NCBI RefSeq assembly: GCF_001485535.1
Contig: NZ_BCMZ01000002.1
Location: 218,773 to 282,772, forward strand
Source: Halobacterium sp. CBA1132
Lineage (GTDB): Archaea > Halobacteriota > Halobacteria > Halobacteriales > Halobacteriaceae
Length of the DNA stretch: 64,000 nucleotides
Direction: 5' to 3'
Notes under the pieces: model-generated
The model's database searches: none
The model's input: the letters and a program-made list of their open reading frames with translations, nothing else
What the model was told of the DNA's origin: nothing
Shown here: piece after piece, positions 57,072-64,000 of the stretch
Position numbering within the stretch: the stretch's first letter is position 1
Layout of the letters: every line of letters starts with the position of its first letter
Program-made: the position numbers and the translations under genes

Positions 57072-58190
57072 ATGAACCCCAGAGAACTTCGCGCCGATAC
57101 GCCCGCCCTGCACGAGGATGTCTACCTGAACTTCGGCGCCCACGGGCCGAGCCCGCGGTACGTCGTCGAAGCTGCTGACGAGTTCGTGCGGTCACACGAG
57201 TACGAGACGAATACTCGAAACGACCCCTACGAGGTGGCATTCGACGAATACGACCGCGTACGGGAGCGTGTCGCCACCTTCGTCGGTGCGGACGACGACG
57301 AAATCGCACTCACGGAGAGCACGACCGCGGGCATTAACGCTATCGCGAACGCCATCGACTGGGAGCCCGGCGACACCGTCGTTCGAACCGACCTCGAGCA
57401 CCCAGCCGGAACGCTTCCGTGGCAACGCTTGGAACAGCAGGGCGTCGACGTTCGAGTAGTCGAGACCAAAAACGGTCGAATCGATCTCGACGTCTTCGCC
57501 GAAGCCGTTGAGGATGCACGACTTGCGTGCTTCAGTGCGGTGACGTGGACACATGGCACCCAGTTGCCCGTCAGCGACCTCGTCGACATCGCCCACGAGG
57601 CGGGTGCGTTCGCGCTCGTCGACGCCGTGCAAGTGCCGGGACAGCTCCCGATGGACGTCGACGAATGGGGTGCTGACGCGGTCGCAGCAGCCGGCCACAA
57701 GTGGCTCTTGGGACTCTGGGGCGGTGGCTTCCTCTACGTCGGCGGCGACGTCGCTGAATCGCTCACGCCCAACACGGTCGGCTACCGGAGCGTCGAGACA
57801 CCGACGGCGGACCCCTACGAGTTTGCGGTCGGTGCCCGGCGGTTCGAGGTCGGCTCGTCGAACCCCGCCCCCCACGTCGCCCTAGCCGAGGCGATCGATG
57901 CGATCGACGAGATCGGAATTGATCGCATCGCGGAGCGAATCCAGACCCTGGCCGGACGGCTCGTGGACGGCATCCCGGACGGTCAGCTCTACAGTCCCAA
58001 TCCGCCCGAGTCGGGCCTCGTCACGATCGACGTCGACGATCCCGAATCGACGGTCGAACGACTGGCGACAGAGGGATTCGTCGTGCGCTCGCTCCCGAGC
58101 CCGAACGCGATCCGGGTATCCGTCCATGCAGTCAACACTCGGGAGGAGGTCGACGGATTGCTCGACGCGCTCGAATCGGAGTGGAACTGA
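57072..58190 (+). CDS. Class V aminotransferase (cysteine-desulfurase-like)
   Basis: A 372-residue PLP enzyme. Family motifs: YLNFGAHGPSPRYV, LTESTTAGINAIANAIDWEP, VVRTDLEHPAGTLPW, VDAVQVPGQLPMDV with D184 and Q187 near PLP, and the PLP Lys K210 in AAAGHKWLLGLWGGG. The length and motifs fit the NifS/Csd/isopenicillin-epimerase branch. No conserved Cys loop of true cysteine desulfurases was identified. Operon position behind a thioredoxin supports C-S bond chemistry, perhaps release of sulfur from cysteine or a thiol. Confidence 0.8.
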   Translation: MNPRELRADTPALHEDVYLNFGAHGPSPRYVVEAADEFVRSHEYETNTRNDPYEVAFDEYDRVRERVATFVGADDDEIALTESTTAGINAIANAIDWEPGDTVVRTDLEHPAGTLPWQRLEQQGVDVRVVETKNGRIDLDVFAEAVEDARLACFSAVTWTHGTQLPVSDLVDIAHEAGAFALVDAVQVPGQLPMDVDEWGADAVAAAGHKWLLGLWGGGFLYVGGDVAESLTPNTVGYRSVETPTADPYEFAVGARRFEVGSSNPAPHVALAEAIDAIDEIGIDRIAERIQTLAGRLVDGIPDGQLYSPNPPESGLVTIDVDDPESTVERLATEGFVVRSLPSPNAIRVSVHAVNTREEVDGLLDALESEWN

Positions 58191-58354
58191 CGTCGAAGTG
58201 CGATGGGTTGTCCGCCCATACGTACACTGTTTTTACAATTGTGGGGGCGAGTATGAGTCGCGGCAGGACGCGTTCTAGCGCTTACGTTGGTGTTACGCCG
58301 GTTTCTATGCCTTGCTTGCTTCGTGGCCCCCAGACCGCTCTTTGAGTTGTGTGT

Positions 58355-58362
58355 AGTATTGT
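58355..58362 (+). promoter_or_regulatory. Sulfur-regulon motif before thioredoxin-thioredoxin reductase
   Basis: AGTATTGT, identical core, ending 47 bases before ATG 58409. It is followed by G-N7-AGCAAGAC, the extended TTGTG-N7-nGCAA pattern. Confidence 0.6.
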
Positions 58363-58408
58363 GGAAATAGAGCAAGACTTAATGGTCGGCAGTCCGTAGG
58401 GACAGGTG

Positions 58409-58768
58409 ATGGCAACCGATACTGCAACCGACGCAGGCAGCGCTCCTGCGAACGAACCGATTCACGTCGATAGCGCCGACGACCTCGATGCCGTGGTCAG
58501 CGAACACGATGTCGTCCTGACGGACTTCTACGCCGACTGGTGTGGCCCCTGCCAGATGCTCGAGCCGACCGTCGAGACTATCGCCGCCGAGACCGACGCG
58601 ACCGTCGCGAAAGTTGACGTCGACGCCAACCAGCAACTCGCCTCCGCCTACGGCGTCCGGGGGGTTCCCACCCTTGTCCTGTTCGCCGACGGTGAACAGG
58701 TTGAGGAAATTGTCGGTCTCCAGGGCGAAGACCAACTCCGAACGCTCATCGAGACCTACACCGAGTAA
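58409..58768 (+). CDS. trxA: Thioredoxin coupled to thioredoxin reductase
   Basis: A 119-residue thioredoxin with WCGPC (C45-C48) in VVLTDFYADWCGPCQMLEPT and VRGVPTLVLFADGEQVEEIV. Its sequence after the first 25 residues is very close to the 50510 thioredoxin, so one is probably a duplicate of the other. The reductase gene starts immediately after its stop (58768/58769). ATG 58409 is used; a GTG one codon earlier is possible. It is the most likely main thioredoxin of the island, and the promoter has the sulfur-regulon motif. Confidence 0.9.
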   Translation: MATDTATDAGSAPANEPIHVDSADDLDAVVSEHDVVLTDFYADWCGPCQMLEPTVETIAAETDATVAKVDVDANQQLASAYGVRGVPTLVLFADGEQVEEIVGLQGEDQLRTLIETYTE

Positions 58769-59809
58769 ATGACTCAGGATATCCACGACCTAGTCATCGC
58801 CGGCTCGGGAGTCGCCGGGCTCTCGGCGGCGGTCTACGCCGCGCGGGCCGACCTCGACCCGCTCGTGCTGGAGGGCGACGAACCGGGCGGTCAGCTCACG
58901 CTCACGACCGATGTCGAGAACTATCTCGGGTTCCCCGAGGGTGTCGGCGGGATGGAGCTGATTCAGCGCGGCAAGGAGCAGGCCGAGCAGTTCGGCGCCG
59001 AGTTCCAGCATGGAAGTATCGAGGACGCGGACCTGGGCGGCCAGCCGCTGGAACTATCGCTGTCGGCCGGCGACACGATCTACACGCGGTCGTTGATCGT
59101 CGCGACCGGCGCGAGCGCGCGCTGGGTCGGCGCCGAGAACGAAGACGAACTGATGGGGGCCGGACTCTCGACGTGTGCAACCTGTGACGGTGCGTTCCAC
59201 CGCGGCGACGACGTGCTCGTCGTCGGTGGCGGCGACAGCGCCATGGAGGAGGCGTTGTTCCTCGCGAAGTTCGCCGACTCCGTGACGGTCGTCCACCGAC
59301 GTGAGGAGTTGCGAGCATCGGAGATTATGGCCGACCGTGCCCGCGAACACGACGATATCGAGTTCGCCCGGAACACTGAACTCGTCACGATCCAGGGTTC
59401 ACAGGAGGACGGTGTGACCGGTGCCACGCTCGTCTTCCACCCGGACGGGTACCCGAGGGAGAAGTACGAGGCTGGCGAGGACGTCGCAACCGAAGACGTC
59501 GATGTTGGCGGCGTGTTCTACGCCGTGGGTCACGAGCCCAACACCGACTTCCTCCGGGAGACGCCCGTCGACCTTGACGGAGACGGCTACGTCCAAACCG
59601 CAGACACCGGGGACGCGTGGGCGACGACGGCGACGGCGGCAGACGGCGTCTTTGCGGCCGGTGACGTCATGGACCGCGAGTACCAGCAGGCGGTCACCGC
59701 CGCGGGAACGGGTAGTATGGCCGCCTTGGACGTCGAAGAGTGGCTCGAATCGGCAGCCGAACTCGCGACCGGTAGTACCGAGCCCATCGCCACGGAGGCC
59801 GACGACTGA
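58769..59809 (+). CDS. trxB: Thioredoxin reductase
   Basis: A 346-residue FAD enzyme. FAD motif VIAGSGVAGLSAAVYAARAD, the FAD/substrate patch GGQLTLTTDVENYLGFPEGV, redox centre C136-x2-C139 in LSTCATCDGAFHRGDD, second nucleotide motif VVGGGDSAMEEALFLAKF, and the C-terminal FAD part DGVFAAGDVMDREYQQAVTA. The second motif is followed by VVHRREELRASEIM, whose HRR suggests NADPH. It starts directly after trxA and overlaps the next gene by one base, giving a complete thioredoxin system in one operon. It can recharge all three thioredoxins. Confidence 0.92.
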   Translation: MTQDIHDLVIAGSGVAGLSAAVYAARADLDPLVLEGDEPGGQLTLTTDVENYLGFPEGVGGMELIQRGKEQAEQFGAEFQHGSIEDADLGGQPLELSLSAGDTIYTRSLIVATGASARWVGAENEDELMGAGLSTCATCDGAFHRGDDVLVVGGGDSAMEEALFLAKFADSVTVVHRREELRASEIMADRAREHDDIEFARNTELVTIQGSQEDGVTGATLVFHPDGYPREKYEAGEDVATEDVDVGGVFYAVGHEPNTDFLRETPVDLDGDGYVQTADTGDAWATTATAADGVFAAGDVMDREYQQAVTAAGTGSMAALDVEEWLESAAELATGSTEPIATEADD

Positions 59810-60201
59810 TGGGCGGAACCGACCGACGACCCGTCAATACGACCGATCCGAGTACCGTCGAGAATCAGGCGAACCGAGTCCTCGTCTCCTTCCGGTCGCC
59901 GGAGACCGATCCCGACGACACCGACGACTGGTGGGTCGCCGACAGCGAGTGGCTGCAGGAAAACATGACGGAACACACGTACCGCCAATACCTCCAACGG
60001 GCACACGCCGGACAGGTCTCCATCGGCGATGAGTGGGACGAGTTCGTCAACTGCGGTTGTGCGAGCCCCGAGGACGTCACCCTCCGTGTAGAAGAAATCG
60101 ATGGTGGTACTGCTATCGGGTCGGAGACGGTGATAGAGGTACTCTCGCGGAAAATCATCGTCGAAAACGAACCTTCTGCCTCGCCGGCTGGCAACGAGTA
60201 G
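59809..60201 (+). CDS. Hypothetical protein downstream of trxB
   Basis: A 130-residue acidic protein with no recognised family. It starts on the last base of trxB (ATG 59809), so it is made with the thioredoxin system. Readable parts are VLVSFRSPETDPDDTDDWWV, ADSEWLQENMTEHTYRQYLQ and EFVNCGCASPEDVTLRVEEI, the last with a CGC pair that could be redox-active. It has no signal or membrane helix. Convergent with the ArdC-like gene 4 bases away. Confidence 0.6.
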   Translation: MGGTDRRPVNTTDPSTVENQANRVLVSFRSPETDPDDTDDWWVADSEWLQENMTEHTYRQYLQRAHAGQVSIGDEWDEFVNCGCASPEDVTLRVEEIDGGTAIGSETVIEVLSRKIIVENEPSASPAGNE

Positions 60202-60205
60202 TAGC

Positions 60206-61138
60206 TTACCGTTGGCGTACGGCTGTCTGGATAACCTCCTCTGCCGTTCGACTGATCCGACCGAGGCGCTCGCGAACGACCTCGGAATCGTCCGACTCCC
60301 ACGCAGCGAGGTAGAATGCCGACCCACTAGTGTCGAGCCCGCAGTACCGCCCGACGACGTACGCGACGGCTTCGGCCTCGACTTCGCGTTTCGCCCGCTC
60401 GGTGTCGTCGTCGACGTCGAAGTGGAGCAGAGCGTGGGCGTACTCGTGAATTAGCGTCCGCGCGAGGTCGGCCTCGTTCTCCCGATCACGCACCTCGACG
60501 AGCGGCTGGACGTCGACGAGGCTCAGCTGCTCGCAGATTCCCTTCGCCTCGCCGTGGGTCCACTCCTCGGCTGGAACGATCCGCACCGTCACGCCGAGGT
60601 CGTCAGCGGCGGCAGTCAACTGCTCGACGAGGTCGCCGGCGTCCCCGGTTGCTTCAGTGTCCAGGTCGGGAAGCGGCTCGCCCTCGGTCTGGGAGATGTC
60701 GAACACCGGCGCGGGCTTGAACCCGACCAGGCCCTCGGACCACTCCTCGGGCGACGTCTCATCGTAGTCACAGTCGCTATCTTCGTGATAGCTCGGCGAA
60801 TTCTCGCACTCCGGGCACTGCTTGGTGATGGTCGGCGCCCAGATCCAGATGGCCGACTCACCTTCCTTGACATGGCGGTCGAACTCCTCCTGCCACGTCC
60901 GGTAGCCCGCCACCCGGCTCGCTTCTGGATACTGGCGCTTGATGAGGAGCGTATTCCGGTAGGAGTAATCGTGGAAGCGACTCTGGACGTCGAGCCACTC
61001 CTGGAACTCTTCGCTGGCCTGCGCGTCGTCGACGCCGGCGACGAGTTCGTCGATCCACTGTTCGATAGTGCTGTTCATCTCGTCGGATCGCGTGTCGGTC
61101 TGATCGAAGGAGACCGACGAGTCACTGGTCGTGGCCAT
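60206..61138 (-). CDS. ArdC-like ssDNA-binding/zinc metallopeptidase protein
   Basis: A 310-residue protein of the antirestriction ArdC type. N-terminal DNA-binding domain: SEEFQEWLDVQSRFHDYSYR, NTLLIKRQYPEASRVAGYRT, WQEEFDRHVKEGESAIWIWA. It is interrupted by a Cys/His-containing insert CPECENSPSYHEDSDCDYDE. The C-terminal zincin has H231-E232-x2-H235 in LIHEYAHALLHFD, then AYVVGRYCGLDTSGSAFYLA. Such genes are plasmid-borne and counter restriction. A fragment of the same gene stands at 5886-6087. The promoter contains the GC-palindrome/A-tract element. Confidence 0.85.
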   Translation of the reverse strand: MATTSDSSVSFDQTDTRSDEMNSTIEQWIDELVAGVDDAQASEEFQEWLDVQSRFHDYSYRNTLLIKRQYPEASRVAGYRTWQEEFDRHVKEGESAIWIWAPTITKQCPECENSPSYHEDSDCDYDETSPEEWSEGLVGFKPAPVFDISQTEGEPLPDLDTEATGDAGDLVEQLTAAADDLGVTVRIVPAEEWTHGEAKGICEQLSLVDVQPLVEVRDRENEADLARTLIHEYAHALLHFDVDDDTERAKREVEAEAVAYVVGRYCGLDTSGSAFYLAAWESDDSEVVRERLGRISRTAEEVIQTAVRQR

Positions 61139-61190
61139 TGTGTTCACCGAATCGAGTTCACGGCGACTGCGTCTGTTCAGACCGCGCCGC

Positions 61191-61215
61191 ACCCCTCAGG
61201 GGCGTTCAAAAAACC
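61191..61215 (-). promoter_or_regulatory. GC-palindrome/A-tract element before the ArdC-like gene
   Basis: Plus strand ACCCCTCAGGGGCGTTCAAA followed by AAACC. Read for the minus gene it is GGTTTTTTGAACG then CCCCTGAGGGG. It lies about 53 bases before ATG 61138. Confidence 0.45.
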
Positions 61216-61225
61216 GCTCTGTCGG

Positions 61226-61573
61226 TCAGCGGAGTTCGTGGCGTTCGTCAGCGAAGCCGACCGTAACGAGGTACTCGAGGAACTCGTCGAACCGCTCGAC
61301 GTCACTGGGCGTGTCGGTCGCAAGATGACGTGTCCACTCGATGGCCCACTGGAAGGCGGGATCTGTCCCGCCCTTGCCGTGTAGATACCACCACCGGGCC
61401 GCTTTGAGAACCACTATAGGATTCGTCGGCGGCTGCTCACCGGCGAGCCCACGGGTGATGGATTCGATTTCGTTGGGCACGTCGGCGGAATCGACCTCTG
61501 CTGATTGCGTATTGTCGATATCGACCGGGATCTCGTCGATCGAGACGTTGTCGGGACTCTGTTGTTGACTCAC
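61226..61573 (-). CDS. Hypothetical plasmid protein
   Basis: A 115-residue acidic protein. The conserved-looking part is NPIVVLKAARWWYLHGKGGT, DPAFQWAIEWTRHLATDTPS, a helical stretch rich in Trp and Arg. No known family is recognised. It is upstream of the ArdC-like gene in the same direction but separated from it by a separate promoter element, and has its own element at 61605-61636. Such genes travel together on haloarchaeal plasmids. Start ATG 61573. Confidence 0.55.
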   Translation of the reverse strand: MSQQQSPDNVSIDEIPVDIDNTQSAEVDSADVPNEIESITRGLAGEQPPTNPIVVLKAARWWYLHGKGGTDPAFQWAIEWTRHLATDTPSDVERFDEFLEYLVTVGFADERHELR

Positions 61574-61604
61574 TGGAAGTCACCTCTGAGAGCTTTCGAA
61601 GGAG

Positions 61605-61636
61605 CCCTCGCCCTCTCTGGGGGCACGAAAAACAGG
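61605..61636 (-). promoter_or_regulatory. GC-palindrome/A-tract element before the 61226-61573 gene
   Basis: Plus strand CCCTCGCCCTCTCTGGGGGC then ACGAAAAACAGG. The GC palindrome is imperfect compared with the other copies, but the order GC block then A-tract and the distance to the gene (about 35 bases) are kept. Confidence 0.35.
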
Positions 61637-61714
61637 TCGCGAAGTCACGCCGGCGGGAGGTAGACGCTCTGCTCGCCGGCAGATACCTTTGTGCTGAACG
61701 CGGGTCTTCGCTTG

Positions 61715-62932
61715 TTAGTCAACTACTGGTTGGACTGGCAGCCGTTCGAGTCGGCGATGGCACGGGATACAGAGAGTCAGCAGGTTACTCGGTACATCTG
61801 CATCGTCGACAGACCAATCTGGATCGTTGTAGAACCGCCGTCGTGGAATCCGGTGATGTACCGGGAGATCACGACCGAATTTCTCGCGGTGAGCTTCACG
61901 GCCCATACCGCAGCGCAGGCAGGACTCGTTGTCACGGGTGATGATCTCCTCACGAATCTGTGGCCAGTTCGAGCCAAACGGAACTATCTCAGTATCTGAC
62001 TGACGGTAGTTTTCTAGATAGTCCGGGTCGGCCGCTTGAAGGGCCGTTCGCCACGTTCCGAATTCACGCTGATACGGATCGATGGTAAACTTCCCGTGTT
62101 CGTTCATTTCCGTTGTTGTCGGTGGGTGGCCCAGCTCATTCGCAACAGCCCGCAGTTCGGCTAATAACTCCTCCCGTGGAATTCGCCACCGCTCATTCGG
62201 CTCGAAGCCGGCAGCTCGGAGAGCTTCATTCCACGAACCGAATCGCTCCTGATAGACTGCTGCACTCCATTTCCCTTGGTTTCGCATTTCATCCTTCCGA
62301 GGGACATGGCCTAGCTCTTCGGCGAGACGGTTGAGTTCGGATATCAGATCCTCCTCGCTCACATCCCATACGGAGTGGACTTCCAACTCAGCCTGTCGAA
62401 GAGCACGATTCCAGGTTCCAAACGCTCGCTTGTACGAATTCGAGGTGTAGGGGCCACTCCGGTCCATTTCATCTGTTGTGGGCGGTCGACCCAGTTTCTC
62501 AGCGAACCCCTGTAAGGCAGTAATGAGTCTCTCTTCGGAGAGGTTCATTTCAACGTTCGGCTCAAAATCGGCCGCCCGTAGTGCTGAATTCCACCCTCCA
62601 AATCGCTTGCAGTATGTCTTCACCGAATACTCGCCAAGATCACTGTATTCGCGCTCTGACGGAGTTTCCCCTACGATTTCGGCAACTGATTGGATGTCTG
62701 CGAGGAGATCCTCTTCAGGGGTTGGTGGTCTGCCGTTAGGTTCGTTTGTTCCGGTTTGAAGTCCGGCAGCCTCGAGTGCGTTATTCCACGACCCGAACCG
62801 ATTCCCGTACGTCTTCGCAGCATGCGGGCCCGAATCGTCCATCTCATTCTGCGACGGAGGCCGACCGAGTTCCGAAGCGAACTTCTGGAGTCGATTAAGG
62901 AGTTGTCCGTCTGAGTATAGCTTCTTGCCCAT
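61715..62932 (-). CDS. HNH nuclease with five homing-endonuclease-associated repeats
   Basis: A 405-residue protein starting at MGKKLYSDGQLLNRLQKFAS. Counted from a Met five codons further upstream, five units of about 49 residues begin at positions 15, 79, 139, 199 and 259. Each has a helix like LLxxLxxxAxxLGxxP, an E-M or E-Y turn, and Y-x4-FGxWNxAL; examples are NRFGSWNNALEAAG and RAFGTWNRALRQAE. The last three are exactly 60 residues apart. The C-terminus is an HNH domain with zinc pair CLRC, core LPVHHRIPRRR, Asn in NLLTLC and CIPCHRRLE. The repeats (HNH_repeat type) are thought to read DNA bases in a modular way. It is not inside any intein or intron. Confidence 0.85.
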   Translation of the reverse strand: MGKKLYSDGQLLNRLQKFASELGRPPSQNEMDDSGPHAAKTYGNRFGSWNNALEAAGLQTGTNEPNGRPPTPEEDLLADIQSVAEIVGETPSEREYSDLGEYSVKTYCKRFGGWNSALRAADFEPNVEMNLSEERLITALQGFAEKLGRPPTTDEMDRSGPYTSNSYKRAFGTWNRALRQAELEVHSVWDVSEEDLISELNRLAEELGHVPRKDEMRNQGKWSAAVYQERFGSWNEALRAAGFEPNERWRIPREELLAELRAVANELGHPPTTTEMNEHGKFTIDPYQREFGTWRTALQAADPDYLENYRQSDTEIVPFGSNWPQIREEIITRDNESCLRCGMGREAHREKFGRDLPVHHRIPRRRFYNDPDWSVDDADVPSNLLTLCIPCHRRLERLPVQPVVD

Positions 62933-62947
62933 GTGTGGATGAGTCAC

Positions 62948-63238
62948 TCAGTTTGGTCCCGTCTTGATATTTGAATGTCTGTTTTGAAGTCCCTGAAATC
63001 ACACTCTATCGCCGCTACTGAACCCCACATCTGAACTGGCGAGGCTACTGGCTGCCCTGCGCCCCTTCAGGGGCCCCAAAAAACGGATACTCGGCTACCT
63101 GGGAATCCTCAACAGCTACCCGATTCTGCTGTAGTTCGGTAAGTACAGGACAGCGCGGAATCAGTCAGTCTTGAAGTGGATTAATTGTGTGTTTCGGCGT
63201 CCCACAAAACACTTTATTGCTGGTCGGGAACTGTCGGT
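62948..63238. other. Divergent intergenic region
   Basis: About 290 bases between the HNH gene and the lipoprotein gene. It holds a GC-palindrome/A-tract element at 63061-63086 (GCCCCTTCAGGGGCCCCAAA, then AAACGG), oriented toward the HNH gene but about 130 bases from its start. Near 63210 ACTTTATTGC is a probable TATA box for the lipoprotein gene. No gene seen. Confidence 0.45.
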
Positions 63239-63883
63239 ATGCGCCGTGAATTGATGGTCGTCCTCCTCGTGCTGCTTGCTGGCTGTAGCGGGCTGAACGG
63301 CGGCGTTCCCTCCACGCAGCCAACAGAGACGACGTCCGCAGTCCCAACAACTACGTCCAGCCCGTCAAATGCGACCCCGACTGGCGCTACGCTGAGTAAT
63401 ACCGTTAACTACACCGCGCTCTCAGACACAGAGCAACAAGCGTTTGATGCCGCCCAGCAACGAGGAACTGGGTTCGCACCCGACTCTGTCCGTGAGTCAC
63501 CGTACGTCAATCAAACGTACTTCCCCACTGACGCCAAAGAAGTTTTCCAGAACCACGAGTACGTCCAGAAAAATGGGTCGTACTACCAGCTCTCGTGGGA
63601 CGCTGGGCCGACGTTAGCCACCTATGAGATTCAGGTAACCGAACAACAGCCGTCGGAAAATGCGTCCGTCGTTGCTCTCGAAAATATTTCGCTGGAGGTG
63701 AGAGAGCCAGTCCAGAAGGCAATCGAGAATGGCTCATACGATACGCCGTTCGGCAAGTGGGACTCACTCCCGGAGAGCTTGAGTAACACCGATTTCGTCC
63801 GAGCGAACGGGACGTACTACAAACTCGATGTCATCGCGGGTGATTTCTGGGCCGACGAAATGCGCGTAGAACCGGTTGAATAG
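63239..63883 (+). CDS. Secreted lipoprotein (DUF7979-like)
   Basis: A 214-residue lipoprotein starting at MRRELMVVLLVLLAGCSGLN with lipobox LAGC (C15). A Thr/Pro/Ser-rich linker follows (PSTQPTETTSAVPTTTSSPS), then two similar modules: YTALSDTEQQAFDAAQQRGT with YVQKNGSYYQLSWDA, and VREPVQKAIENGSYDTPFGK with FVRANGTYYKLDVIAGDFWA. The repeated (V)xxNGxYYxL motif suggests an internal duplication. It is probably a cell-surface protein of unknown function and has no evident partner. Confidence 0.75.
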   Translation: MRRELMVVLLVLLAGCSGLNGGVPSTQPTETTSAVPTTTSSPSNATPTGATLSNTVNYTALSDTEQQAFDAAQQRGTGFAPDSVRESPYVNQTYFPTDAKEVFQNHEYVQKNGSYYQLSWDAGPTLATYEIQVTEQQPSENASVVALENISLEVREPVQKAIENGSYDTPFGKWDSLPESLSNTDFVRANGTYYKLDVIAGDFWADEMRVEPVE

Positions 63884-63983
63884 GCGGAGCGCTACTTGAG
63901 ATAGACGCATCCCTACTGAGTGGCGGTTTCACGGAAGGTGGTATCCGAATAATGGTATTTTCAGCAGGCCTGGGCATAGCAGA

Positions 63984-63993
63984 TTAACCAACA
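63984..63993. repeat. Half of a third 13-16-13 inverted repeat at the window edge
   Basis: TTAACCAACA, identical to the outer part of both other copies, followed by CTGGGGG before the window ends. If the spacing holds, the left arm is TTAACCAACACTG (63984-63996) and the right arm would lie beyond the edge at about 64013-64025. Confidence 0.5.
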
Positions 63994-64000
63994 CTGGGGG

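Noticed and set aside
1..64000. CRISPR array or tRNA/rRNA genes
   Set aside because: Reading through the window I saw no regularly spaced direct repeats and no tRNA- or rRNA-like sequence; not searched by program.

Overview
The window reads as a haloarchaeon. Proteins are acidic and Asp/Glu-rich, start codons lie close to TATA-like A/T patches, there is an archaeal TATA-binding protein, a bat-type regulator, Tat lipoproteins with RR motifs before lipoboxes, and many small zinc-ribbon and haloarchaea-only families. No rRNA or tRNA gene and no replication initiator was recognised. Relics of insertion sequences, duplicated fragments and plasmid-type genes suggest a megaplasmid or an accessory chromosomal region.

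Layout. (1) 0-4.1 kb: a regulator cut by the window edge, then copper-site maturation genes of nitrous oxide reductase (nosD divergent from nosF-nosY). (2) 4.2-14 kb: accessory DNA with a TnpB relic, a truncated regulator, a SWIM zinc-finger gene, an ArdC-like fragment, a double-AbrB protein, a ribbon-helix-helix/tyrosine recombinase pair, a four-gene operon ending in a Mrr-like nuclease, an xseA relic and a frameshifted partner of a DUF7342-type regulator. (3) 14-31.7 kb: mixed metabolic and regulatory genes (PQQ-propeller lipoprotein, histone-fold protein, a PadR gene split by an IS6-type element, TBP, a Bat-like sensor, glutamate dehydrogenase, TRIC channel, P19-like lipoprotein, NSS symporter, PfkB kinase with BtpA). 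(4) 31.7-33.8 kb: a tnpB-only IS with one amber codon, next to a broken second copy of the SWIM gene. (5) 33.8-36.6 kb: an OpuAC-type binding lipoprotein overlapping a sensor-kinase-like gene. (6) 37-60 kb: a large sulfur and thiol-redox island. (7) 60-64 kb: ArdC-like metallopeptidase, an HNH nuclease with five repeats, and a lipoprotein.

The sulfur island is the main system. It encodes three rhodanese/persulfide-dioxygenase-like fusions, TusA with two DsrE proteins, a split YeeE/YedE (thiosulfate-importer-like) pair, two TauE exporters, a free rhodanese, three thioredoxins with a thioredoxin reductase, a DsbA/CcdA-like module with Cys-motif membrane proteins, and two candidate regulators. 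A plausible flow is uptake of thiosulfate or sulfane sulfur, relay through rhodanese, TusA and DsrE, oxidation of persulfide to sulfite, and sulfite export, with thioredoxins keeping the relay cysteines reduced. Four separate promoters carry the 8-bp core AGTATTGT 44-51 bases before the start codon (DUF7512-tauE, a TrmB-like regulator, two thioredoxins), and variants precede another thioredoxin and the first fusion gene, so the island looks like one regulon.

Two other sequence patterns link the accessory parts. A 13-16-13 inverted repeat with compensating inner bases precedes both SWIM copies, and half of a third lies at the right window edge. A GC-palindrome plus A-tract element precedes five accessory genes at both ends of the window.
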